Both the position numbers and the translations under genes were made by a program. From assembly GCA_030629475.1 (NCBI GenBank), contig DAOVOU010000180.1, positions 1 to 5,250 of the forward strand: a stretch of 5,250 bases of DNA. Reading direction: 5' to 3'. Positions within the stretch are counted from its first letter, which is position 1, and every line of letters begins with the position of its first letter. This DNA is from Desulfobacterales bacterium (GTDB lineage Bacteria; Desulfobacterota; Desulfobacteria; Desulfobacterales; C00003060). Below the pieces are notes generated by a model. The model made no database searches, was not told the DNA's origin, and saw only the letters and a list, made by a program, of their open reading frames with translations. Shown here in pieces: positions 1 to 4,519 of the stretch.

Positions 1-113
1 ATTTTAAATTCTTCGGAATTTTTCCTAATAATCGCATCCATTTCTTTGTTATTTTGCGCTTTATTCTTTATCGCTTCCTGAATAATATTTTTTTGAAATT
101 GATTTTTATTCAT
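1..113 (-). CDS. Start of an unknown AT-rich gene, cut by the window edge
   Basis: An ATG at 113-111 opens a frame that stays open for 37 codons to the window edge. It begins MNKNQFQKNI and is rich in Asn, Lys, Gln and Glu, with no Cys and no hydrophobic stretch, so a soluble, probably helical N-terminus is expected. No clear Shine-Dalgarno sequence precedes the ATG; only AT-rich sequence lies between it and the hairpin at 142-164. The composition is far more AT-rich than the sulfatase fragment just upstream on the same strand, so the two have different histories. I do not recognise the family. An AT-rich stretch of this length can be open by chance, so the call is tentative; the continuation beyond the window would decide it. 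Confidence 0.4.
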   Translation of the reverse strand, partial: MNKNQFQKNIIQEAIKNKAQNNKEMDAIIRKNSEEFK

Positions 114-138
114 TTAACAACTTATTTTTACTTGAACC

Positions 139-462
139 CTAAAAAAGGGTTTTTAACCCTTTTTGGCCCGTTCGCACCGTCGATTGCCCCGTGATAAATG
201 CGGCCCGTCCCGCTGTACAGCTCTGCTCGGCATAATAATCGGTAAAAATCATACCTTCGCCGGCGATCCTGTCGATATTGGGGGTTTTGTACCCCATCAT
301 TCCACGGTTGTTGTAACTAACATTCCAGTAACCAATGTCATCCGGCATAATGACCAGGATGTTGGGTTTCTTTGCCTTTGCGGCATTAACCGGCCCGGCA
401 ATAAATGCCAGAACGGCCAGGATCGCAGCCACCATAAAAATGCTTCTGCTAATAAATTTCAT
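139..462 (-). pseudogene. Truncated secreted sulfatase (N-terminal 107 residues only)
   Basis: This is the N-terminus of a type I sulfatase (alkaline-phosphatase-like fold), which would hydrolyse a sulfate ester outside the cytoplasm. Starting at ATG 462-460, residues 1-28 form a Sec signal peptide (KFISRS, a hydrophobic core, then a GPVNA-type cleavage site). KPNILVIMPDD (32-42) supplies the metal-binding Asp pair, TPNIDRIAGEG follows, and CTAGR (82-86) holds the Cys that is converted to formylglycine. The motif is the C-X-A-X-R variant rather than C-X-P-X-R. Family members usually have 450-800 residues; here homology ends after STVRTG, and a short unrelated tail (QKGLKTLF) reaches a TAG. 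The metal-binding Asp-Asn and substrate-binding residues that follow in the family are missing, so activity is not expected. The ATG at 462 is preferred over an upstream TTG (483) because AAAGGAGAA lies six bases before it. It is not the same subfamily as the full sulfatase at 1806-4124. Confidence 0.88.
142..164 (-). terminator. Perfect AT-rich hairpin at the sulfatase breakpoint
   Basis: AAAAAGGGTT (142-151) and AACCCTTTTT (155-164) are perfect 10-bp arms around a 3-base loop. On the minus strand the second arm ends in a run of T, so the structure could act as a Rho-independent terminator, although only three GC pairs hold the stem. A further AACCCT at 135-140 could compete for the GGGTT arm. 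The hairpin overlaps the last codons of the truncated sulfatase and lies exactly where its homology ends and the AT-rich sequence begins. Confidence 0.45.
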
Positions 463-466
463 TTTC

Positions 467-475
467 TTCTCCTTT
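467..475 (-). promoter_or_regulatory. Shine-Dalgarno site of the truncated sulfatase
   Basis: On the minus strand AAAGGAGAA lies with its GGAG six bases before the ATG at 462. It fixes the start codon at 462 rather than the in-frame TTG at 483, which has no comparable site. Confidence 0.75.
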
Positions 476-527
476 TTTACCAATGGTGAATAAGCTTAAA
501 CCAATGAATCTGCCAAATTAGTTGTTT

Positions 528-536
528 ACCTCCTTT
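528..536 (-). promoter_or_regulatory. Orphan Shine-Dalgarno-like site
   Basis: The minus strand reads AAAGGAGGT, a near-perfect ribosome binding site. No ATG or GTG lies at a usable distance; the nearest candidate is a poorly placed TTG that opens only a few codons before a stop. It may be chance, or the remnant of a short leader ORF upstream of the truncated sulfatase. Confidence 0.35.
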
Positions 537-553
537 CTAATTTTTGCGTCTTT

Positions 554-672
554 CGCCCCGTGGAATGTTTACCCCGTGAAATGCGTAGCCTATTTCTCCG
601 GGGCGGAGCCTATTCCTCTGGGGCGACTTTTCTTGCCCTGTTAAATGCCTTTGTGGTTTTATTTAACCGGGG
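554..672. repeat. Cluster of nested GC-rich palindromes (REP-like)
   Basis: Three related inverted repeats are visible. The outer pair is CGCCCCGTGGAAT (554-566) with ATTCCTCTGGGGCG (612-625). The inner pair is CCCCGTGAAAT (572-582) with ATTTCTCCGGGG (592-603). A third, separate pair is CCCTGTTAAAT (636-646) with ATTTAACCGGGG (661-672). All share the plan CCC(C)G-T-(G/T)(G/A)AAT against ATT(T/C)-(C/A)...GGGG, each stem with a one-base bulge. The inner and outer right arms also read as ~20-bp tandem copies (AGCCTATT-C-TC-GGGGCG). The pattern resembles repetitive extragenic palindromes, but no transposase of the REP-associated type is in the window. Confidence 0.7.
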
Positions 673-743
673 TGCGGCTATTTCAATCATCCTTTCTGCT
701 ATGCAAAAACATGAACGTCGAACATCAAACGATTATTTTTTTC

Positions 744-776
744 TTGATTTGGTGGCAAAAAGTGATATCATAAAAT
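744..776 (+). promoter_or_regulatory. Probable hicAB promoter with palindromic operator candidate
   Basis: TTGATT (744-749) and TATCAT (766-771) are 16 bases apart, a reasonable sigma-70-type pair. An alternative -10 is TAAAAT (771-776). The perfect palindrome TGATATCA (763-770) overlaps the -10, where a HicB repressor could bind; hicAB operons are commonly autoregulated by HicB through its DNA-binding domain. The predicted transcription start falls within a few bases of the hicA ATG, so the message may have almost no leader. Confidence 0.45.
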
Positions 777-780
777 TTAT

Positions 781-1035
781 ATGAACAGGAACCATCGAAA
801 AACTCTGAATACCGTCTTCGCTGACCCGGTTTCCGGCAATATTGAATGGCGGAAAATCGAAGCCTTGTTCAAGGCCGTGGGCTGCGAAATCATTGAAAGC
901 AGTGGTTCCCGTATCACTATTTTGCATAAAGGCAGCAAAGCCACCTTCCACAGGCCGCATCCAGGTAAAGAGGCCCTGCGGTACCGGGTGATTGCTGCTC
1001 GTGATTTTCTCAAAATGATAGGAGTGACGCCATGA
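781..1035 (+). CDS. hicA: HicA-family toxin (type II toxin-antitoxin, putative mRNA interferase)
   Basis: HicA toxins have a double-stranded-RNA-binding-like fold, cleave mRNA in the cytoplasm and stop growth until neutralised by HicB. The 84-residue product matches the family in length and core: IEWRKIEALFKAVGCEI (21-37), GSR (42-44), then ATFHRPHPGKEA (54-65) and a C-terminal RDFLKMIG helix. In classical short HicA proteins the catalytic His lies in a GSH motif; here that position is Arg44, while His57 and His60 are present in the FHRPHP motif. The GSR form is, from memory, common in this longer HicA subgroup. An in-frame TGA at 763-765 and the absence of other start codons leave ATG 781 as the start. 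No ribosome binding site precedes it, so translation may be leaderless or weak. The stop overlaps the hicB start as ATGA. Toxin before antitoxin is the usual hicAB order. Confidence 0.88.
   Translation: MNRNHRKTLNTVFADPVSGNIEWRKIEALFKAVGCEIIESSGSRITILHKGSKATFHRPHPGKEALRYRVIAARDFLKMIGVTP
1020..1024 (+). promoter_or_regulatory. Ribosome binding site of hicB
   Basis: AGGAG lies seven bases before the ATG at 1032, inside the end of hicA. It supports the start at 1032 rather than a second in-frame ATG at 1044. The antitoxin therefore has a clear ribosome binding site while the toxin has none, which would favour antitoxin synthesis. Confidence 0.7.
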
Positions 1036-1370
1036 AAAACGCCATGACTTACAAAGGCTATGTCGCCCGTGTTGAGTTTGACCCGAAAGACCGTATTTTC
1101 TTTGGCCGCCTTGCAGGCATTCGCGACATTATCAGCTTTCACGGCGAGACAGTGAATGAGCTGGAAACAGCTTTCAAAGAAGCTGTTGACCATTATCTTG
1201 ACACTTGCGCCGAACTGGGAGAAAAACCGAACAAGCCATACTCCGGCAAGTTGACCCTGCGCGTTTCGCCCAGCATTCATGCCGCAATCGCCACCGCAGC
1301 TGAGACCAGCGGCAAAAGCCTCAACAAATGGGTTGCTGACACCCTGGATCAAGTTATTCATGCTCAGTAA
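1032..1370 (+). CDS. hicB: HicB-family antitoxin with ribbon-helix-helix DNA-binding domain
   Basis: HicB binds and blocks HicA and usually represses its own operon. The 112-residue product has the two expected parts. Residues 6-66 are the partially degraded RNase-H-like HicB domain: TYKGYVARVEFDPKDRIFFG, GIRDIISFHGETVNEL, then an AFKEAVDHYLDTC helix. Residues 72-110 are an Arc/CopG-type ribbon-helix-helix: the strand KLTLRVSP, helix IHAAIATAAETSG, and helix SLNKWVADTLDQVI. This second part should bind an operator, possibly the palindrome over the hicA promoter. The ATGA overlap with hicA implies translational coupling and one transcript. No Rho-independent terminator with a T-run is seen right after the stop; the inverted repeat at 1410-1477 is the first structure downstream. 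Confidence 0.92.
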   Translation: MKNAMTYKGYVARVEFDPKDRIFFGRLAGIRDIISFHGETVNELETAFKEAVDHYLDTCAELGEKPNKPYSGKLTLRVSPSIHAAIATAAETSGKSLNKWVADTLDQVIHAQ

Positions 1371-1409
1371 CTCCATAGAGCGTCCTGTGAGCGTCAATAT
1401 GTGTAATTC

Positions 1410-1477
1410 TAGGGACGTCCATAAATAAATATCTCTACTTTGAATCCAAGTTGCTTATTTATTTATGGACGTCCCTA
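1410..1477. repeat. Inverted repeat with perfect 22-bp arms (MITE- or REP-like)
   Basis: The left arm 1410-1431 begins TAGGGACGTCCATAAATA; the right arm 1456-1477 is its exact reverse complement and ends GGACGTCCCTA. The 24-base loop lies at 1432-1455. Each arm itself contains the 8-bp palindrome GGACGTCC. Perfect arms of this length are unlikely by chance and suggest a recently moved non-autonomous element. No open frame fits in the loop. It sits 40 bases after hicB and could also hinder read-through between the convergent genes, but there is no T-run. Confidence 0.85.
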
Positions 1478-1512
1478 CTATCCTTCCATTCCTGCTGTGT
1501 ATGAGACGCCAT

Positions 1513-1612
1513 GGGCTTTGGAGGGGTCGCGTCTACACTCTTGACAAAAAGGCTTTCTTGCCGGATTGCGTTGAGTGAAAAGTGTAGTTCTGAAAAGTGT
1601 AGTTCTGACCCT
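1513..1612. repeat. Direct repeat copy 1 (~75 bp core plus tandem duplication)
   Basis: Positions 1513-1587 match 4240-4313 in the same orientation with about three differences (a T/C change, one extra G in the AAAAAGG run and a C/T change). The unit has imperfect inverted ends: GGGGTC (1523-1528) plus CTACACT (1533-1539) against AGTGTAG (1596-1602) plus GACCC (1607-1611). A perfect 15-bp tandem duplication, GAAAAGTGTAGTTCT, occupies 1577-1591 and 1592-1606. Similarity to copy 2 resumes briefly at TCATGTGCGTT just after the element. Confidence 0.85.
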
Positions 1613-1743
1613 CATGTGCGTTGATATTCCGGACCACAGCAAGTCGTTCAAGAGGGCACTTTTACCCAGCGAAAACAGCAGCTATTTCCGGGCTGGTATA
1701 CGGCAAAATTTAAATGCTCTAACGCAATAACGGTCGATATCAG

Positions 1744-1772
1744 CAGGTGGCCCGCGTTGCGCGGGTCACCTG
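1744..1772 (-). terminator. Strong hairpin downstream of the sulfatase gene
   Basis: CAGGTGGCCCGCG (1744-1756) and CGCGGGTCACCTG (1760-1772) form a 13-bp stem with one mismatch and a 3-base loop, with weaker outer pairing (CAGC/GCTG) beyond. It starts 34 bases after the sulfatase stop. No T-run follows on the minus strand, so it may stabilise the mRNA 3' end or act as a Rho-independent terminator of atypical form. Confidence 0.5.
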
Positions 1773-1805
1773 TATGCTGAATACCGGTAGATCGTCTTGT
1801 CTGGA

Positions 1806-4124
1806 TTAATCGGTCAAAGTAACCACCACTCTGTCCAACGCTCCGTTAAAGGGGAAGGGATCGGTGTAGAGCTTCGACACCTGGGTTCCAGTATCACGGC
1901 CCACGTCGAATGTCTCCGCCAGCGAATACGTGCTGATGTGCATCTGGGGCATTTCAGCTTCATCAACCTTTTCGCCGTTGACATAGAGTTCGCCAGTGCC
2001 CGCAAAATCCCCGGTCTTGATGAAGTTGAGCTTCAACTCCGTCATGCCCTTGGGCAGGGTTGGGGATTTCAGAGTGTAGTAGACACCATCTAGGAAGTTG
2101 TAGTCGTAAAAGAGCTTTCCATCCTTGATGAACATGGTGAAGCCGCCGGTCATGCCGCCAACCGACACGATGACACCCTCCTCATCACCCTTGAGATCGA
2201 TGTTGGTGACGATGGTGTGAGAGCGGTTCTTGACCGGTGCCGAGGCCTTCTCGGCGATGCGCACGGCGCCCGGGTAGTAGTAGACGAACTCCTTCTGGTC
2301 GCCAAATAAACGATCCTGCTGCTTGGCGAGACGTTTAATCATGTCGTCGTAGAGCGGGTAGACGTTGTACTTCCATGCCTCTTCATCGAACATCTTCTGC
2401 AGTTCGGCCAGCTTCTCGGGATACTTGGCGGCCAGGTCCGTGCTTTCGGAGAAATCCTCGCCCACATTGTAAAGCTCCCATACGTCCTGATCGAACGGAA
2501 GGACAACGTTCACGTCCCAGGGCATGCGCTTGGCATGTAGGGTAACCGCCTTCCAGCCGTCGGCCCAGATGGCGCGGTTGCCGAACATCTCGTAGTACTG
2601 GCGCTTTTTTTGGTTGGGCGCCTTGGCATCATCGAATGCATAGCACATCGATACACCGTCCAGGGGTTGTTGTTTCACCCCATGGTATGTCTCCGGCATT
2701 GCTACCCCAGCCGCATCGAGAATTGTCGGGGCGATATCAGCGATGTGGTGGTACTGGTCGCGGACCTCACCCTTGGCCTTGATACCCTTGGGCCAGTGAA
2801 CTACCAGGGCATCGTGCTGGCCGCCACGGTGTGAGCTTTGCTTGAAGTATCGGAAGGGTGTGTTGCCGGCCATGGCCCAGCCGGCATGGTAATGGACATA
2901 GGTGTTTTCGCGACCCCAGTCGTCGTAGTGCCTCATGTTGGCGTCGAAGGGTGTCTGCAGTCCGTTCAATACGTAGGTTTCGTTAAAGGTGCCGGCCAGT
3001 CCACCCTCGCCACTGGCTCCATTGTCGGCGGTAACGAAGATCAGCGTATTGTCCAGCTCACCGATCCGCTCCAGTTCCTTGACTACGCGGCCAATCTGGT
3101 AGTCCACATGCTCCATCTGGGCCGCAAAGGCCTCCATCTGGCGCGCATAGAGCTTCTTCTCCTGCTTGTTGAGGGAATCCCAGGCCGGGATCTCATCGAT
3201 CCTTTCGGTGAGCTTAGTGTTCTGCGGGACGATGCCGAGTTTCTTCTGGTTATCAAGGATCATCTCGCGGGCCTTGTCCCAGCCCATGTCGAACTTGCCC
3301 CGGTATTTCTTCAGGTAGTCGTCGGGCGCATGGTGGGGCGAATGCATCGAGCCCGAGGCCCAGAGCATCATGAAGGGCAGGTCGGGTTTGATGGACTTGT
3401 GACCGGTGATCCAATGGATGGCCCGGTCGGCCAGGTCCTTGTCCAGGTGGTAGGTCTTACGATATGGCTCGGGGGTGTGGTCGTTCCACATCACCGGGAT
3501 GAACTGGTGAACATCTGCAGCCATGAAGGTGTAGGCATGCTGGAAACCTTCACCACTGGGCCAACGATCGAAAGGGCCCACCTGGGAGACCTCGTACAGC
3601 GGGGTGTGGTCCCACTTGCCGAGGGCATAGTTTACATAGCCGGCGCTTTGCAGGTAATTGGCCACCGACTTGGCGGACTCGGGCATGATAGCGTTGTAGC
3701 CGGGAAAGCCCATGGCCGTGAGCGCATGGCTGCCCAGCCCGATCGAGTGCGGGTTGCGGCCCGCCATCAACGAGGCGCGAGACGGCGAGCAGAGGGCCGT
3801 GGTATGGAAGTTGTTGTAGCGCAGCCCACCCTCGGCCAGGCGATCGATGTTGGGGGTTTCGATGAGACCGCCGAAGCTGCCGATCTGGGCAAAGCCCACG
3901 TCGTCCAGGAGAAAGATGATGACGTTGGGTGCGCCCTCGGGGGGCTTGGCCGGTTCGGGCCACCACTCCTCGCTCTCTTCATAGCTCTCGGCAATCTTGC
4001 CCTTGAACTCCGGCGCAGCGTGCGTTCCAATACTGCATGAAACATTGATTGTCATCAGGACCATCAAAACAAGTGCTGTGACAATCAGGCTTGCTAAGTT
4101 CCGACTTTCTATATTGCAGTTCAT
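1806..4124 (-). CDS. Secreted arylsulfatase, full length (772 residues)
   Basis: A type I sulfatase that should release sulfate from an organic sulfate ester in the periplasm or outside the cell; the substrate cannot be read from sequence. Residues 1-36 form a signal region (hydrophobic segment about 12-27, cleavage probably near THA/A). A Cys at 30 is a possible but poor lipobox. NVIIFLLDD (67-75) gives the metal-binding Asp pair, and CSPSR (112-116) is the canonical formylglycine site. GKW (169-171) holds the conserved Lys, HSPHHAP (261-267) an active-site His, and TADNG (365-369) the second metal-binding Asp-Asn. FKQSSHRGG (427-435) carries the second active-site Lys. The catalytic part ends near 600. 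Residues about 630-772 are a beta-rich C-terminal domain (GELYVNGEKVDE) typical of the longer arylsulfatases. Asp172 stands where GKWH sulfatases have His. The start at 4124 is chosen over a TTG at 4172 because AAAGGAG precedes it. The maturation enzyme is not in the window. The gene stands alone between direct repeats. Confidence 0.95.
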   Translation of the reverse strand: MNCNIESRNLASLIVTALVLMVLMTINVSCSIGTHAAPEFKGKIAESYEESEEWWPEPAKPPEGAPNVIIFLLDDVGFAQIGSFGGLIETPNIDRLAEGGLRYNNFHTTALCSPSRASLMAGRNPHSIGLGSHALTAMGFPGYNAIMPESAKSVANYLQSAGYVNYALGKWDHTPLYEVSQVGPFDRWPSGEGFQHAYTFMAADVHQFIPVMWNDHTPEPYRKTYHLDKDLADRAIHWITGHKSIKPDLPFMMLWASGSMHSPHHAPDDYLKKYRGKFDMGWDKAREMILDNQKKLGIVPQNTKLTERIDEIPAWDSLNKQEKKLYARQMEAFAAQMEHVDYQIGRVVKELERIGELDNTLIFVTADNGASGEGGLAGTFNETYVLNGLQTPFDANMRHYDDWGRENTYVHYHAGWAMAGNTPFRYFKQSSHRGGQHDALVVHWPKGIKAKGEVRDQYHHIADIAPTILDAAGVAMPETYHGVKQQPLDGVSMCYAFDDAKAPNQKKRQYYEMFGNRAIWADGWKAVTLHAKRMPWDVNVVLPFDQDVWELYNVGEDFSESTDLAAKYPEKLAELQKMFDEEAWKYNVYPLYDDMIKRLAKQQDRLFGDQKEFVYYYPGAVRIAEKASAPVKNRSHTIVTNIDLKGDEEGVIVSVGGMTGGFTMFIKDGKLFYDYNFLDGVYYTLKSPTLPKGMTELKLNFIKTGDFAGTGELYVNGEKVDEAEMPQMHISTYSLAETFDVGRDTGTQVSKLYTDPFPFNGALDRVVVTLTD

Positions 4125-4132
4125 ACTCTTTG

Positions 4133-4139
4133 CTCCTTT
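4133..4139 (-). promoter_or_regulatory. Shine-Dalgarno site deciding the sulfatase start
   Basis: The minus strand reads AAAGGAG eight bases before ATG 4124-4122. This places the start after the in-frame TTG at 4172, whose extra 16 residues (beginning EFQGTINDL) would put a polar stretch before the signal peptide. Confidence 0.8.
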
Positions 4140-4152
4140 CGTTAAATCATTA

Positions 4153-4172
4153 ATTGTACCTTGGAATTCCAA
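4153..4172 (-). promoter_or_regulatory. Possible sulfatase promoter with 12-bp palindrome
   Basis: On the minus strand TACAAT (4158-4153) is a good -10 box about 29 bases before the ATG. Immediately upstream is the perfect palindrome TTGGAATTCCAA (4161-4172), in the position of the promoter spacer, where a dimeric regulator could bind. The -35 region (TATGAG at 4181-4176) matches poorly, which would fit a promoter needing an activator. Confidence 0.4.
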
Positions 4173-4224
4173 AATCTCATATCCGTTTGCCGTGATAGCG
4201 ATTCCCTTCTTTGAAGGGGGGTAA

Positions 4225-4256
4225 GGCTTCGGGGGGGTCGGGCTTCGGAGGGGTCG
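4225..4256. repeat. 16-bp tandem duplication at the edge of repeat copy 2
   Basis: GGCTTCGGGGGGGTCG (4225-4240) is followed directly by GGCTTCGGAGGGGTCG (4241-4256), with one difference. The second unit is the beginning of the ~75-bp repeat. Copy 1 has a comparable short duplication at its other end, so both copies show edge duplications. Confidence 0.75.
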
Positions 4257-4328
4257 CGTCTACACTCTTGACAAAAAGCTTTCTTGCTGGATTGCGTTGA
4301 GTGAAAAGTGTAGGCCATCATGTGCGTT
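4240..4328. repeat. Direct repeat copy 2, lacking one end
   Basis: Positions 4240-4313 match 1513-1587 with about three differences, in the same orientation. Here the element stops at AGTGTAG and lacks the TTCTGACC end found in copy 1. The sequence then continues GGCCATCATGTGCGTT, whose last eleven bases again match the flank of copy 1 (TCATGTGCGTT, ending at 1622). The two copies enclose the complete sulfatase gene with its promoter and hairpin. Confidence 0.85.
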
Positions 4329-4440
4329 ACAGGATTTCCTCAGTTTTCGATCCTTGGATAATAGAATCTGGGTCCGGTTGACCACACTGCTGACAGAACT
4401 GTATGCCCTACTCCACACCTGACACCTTAGTCTTTTTCAT
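4327..4440 (-). pseudogene. Mini-ORF with in-frame amber codon and Cys-X2-Cys pair
   Basis: The minus strand has GGAGGAGGTG directly before ATG 4440-4438, followed by MKKTKVSGVE and a TAG (4410-4408). The same frame then continues for 25 codons, GIQFCQQCGQPDP to TEEIL, and ends at TAA 4329-4327. FCQQCG looks like half of a zinc ribbon such as occurs at the start of some transposases or small zinc-ribbon proteins. The simplest reading is the decayed 5' end of a gene cut off by repeat copy 2. A real 10-residue peptide or amber read-through is less likely. The ribosome binding site is very strong but only about two bases from the ATG, which is too close for good initiation. Confidence 0.35.
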
Positions 4441-4470
4441 CACCTCCTCCACTTTCTGATTTGACCTTAC

Positions 4471-4518
4471 AAAAAAACCACGAGAGCATCCCATCCTTCT
4501 GGGTGATAGCCTTCGTGG
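4471..4518 (-). terminator. Rho-independent terminator, minus strand
   Basis: On the minus strand, a left arm at 4518-4500 (CCACGAAGGCTATCACCCA) pairs imperfectly with TGGGATGCTCTCGTGG (4493-4478) around a 6-base loop and is followed by seven T (4477-4471). This is a typical intrinsic terminator. It begins right after the stop of the 57-residue ORF and would end a transcript coming from the monooxygenase-domain gene at 4771-5109. Confidence 0.75.
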
Positions 4519-4519
4519 C

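Larger units (their letters stand above)
484..743. other. Non-coding spacer between truncated sulfatase and hicA
   Basis: This stretch separates the divergently oriented sulfatase fragment and hicAB. Open frames across it are interrupted or lack family-like sequence. Its main content is the palindromic cluster at 554-672 and the orphan ribosome binding site at 528-536. A minus-strand TTGGCA near 511-516 could be a -35 box for the sulfatase fragment, but I see no good -10 at the proper distance. Confidence 0.6.
1371..1805. other. Non-coding spacer carrying repeats between hicB and the sulfatase
   Basis: The two flanking genes converge here. I find no convincing gene. The spacer holds the 22-bp inverted repeat (1410-1477), copy 1 of a ~75-bp repeat with a tandem duplication at its end (1513-1612), and a strong hairpin behind the sulfatase stop (1744-1772). 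The stretch at about 1623-1740 shows nothing I can name. Confidence 0.7.
4173..4470. other. Non-coding region upstream of the sulfatase
   Basis: It contains a small hairpin, CCCTTC-TTT-GAAGGG (4204-4218), a G-rich tract with a tandem duplication (4216-4256), copy 2 of the ~75-bp repeat (4240-4328) and the broken mini-ORF at 4327-4440. I see no intact gene of normal length on either strand. Confidence 0.6.

Noticed and set aside
142..164. Integron-type attachment site or phage att site at the sulfatase breakpoint
   Set aside because: No integrase, no attC core motifs and no second copy of the sequence are visible in the window.
560..784. 74-codon plus-strand frame beginning MECLPREM
   Set aside because: It runs through the palindromic cluster 554-672, has no ribosome binding site, and its sequence is explained by the repeats.
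777..1397. 206-codon minus-strand frame over hicAB
   Set aside because: It is antisense to two overlapping genes with clear HicA and HicB family sequence, and it has no family-like content of its own.
2838..4040. Long open frame of 400 codons on the plus strand
   Set aside because: It lies antisense to the sulfatase. The sulfatase frame has all family motifs, and the antisense product has no recognisable pattern; GC-rich genes often leave such open antisense frames.
1513..4328. Composite transposon around the sulfatase
   Set aside because: The flanking repeats are too short to encode a transposase, and no target-site duplication is evident; only a repeat-bounded segment can be claimed.
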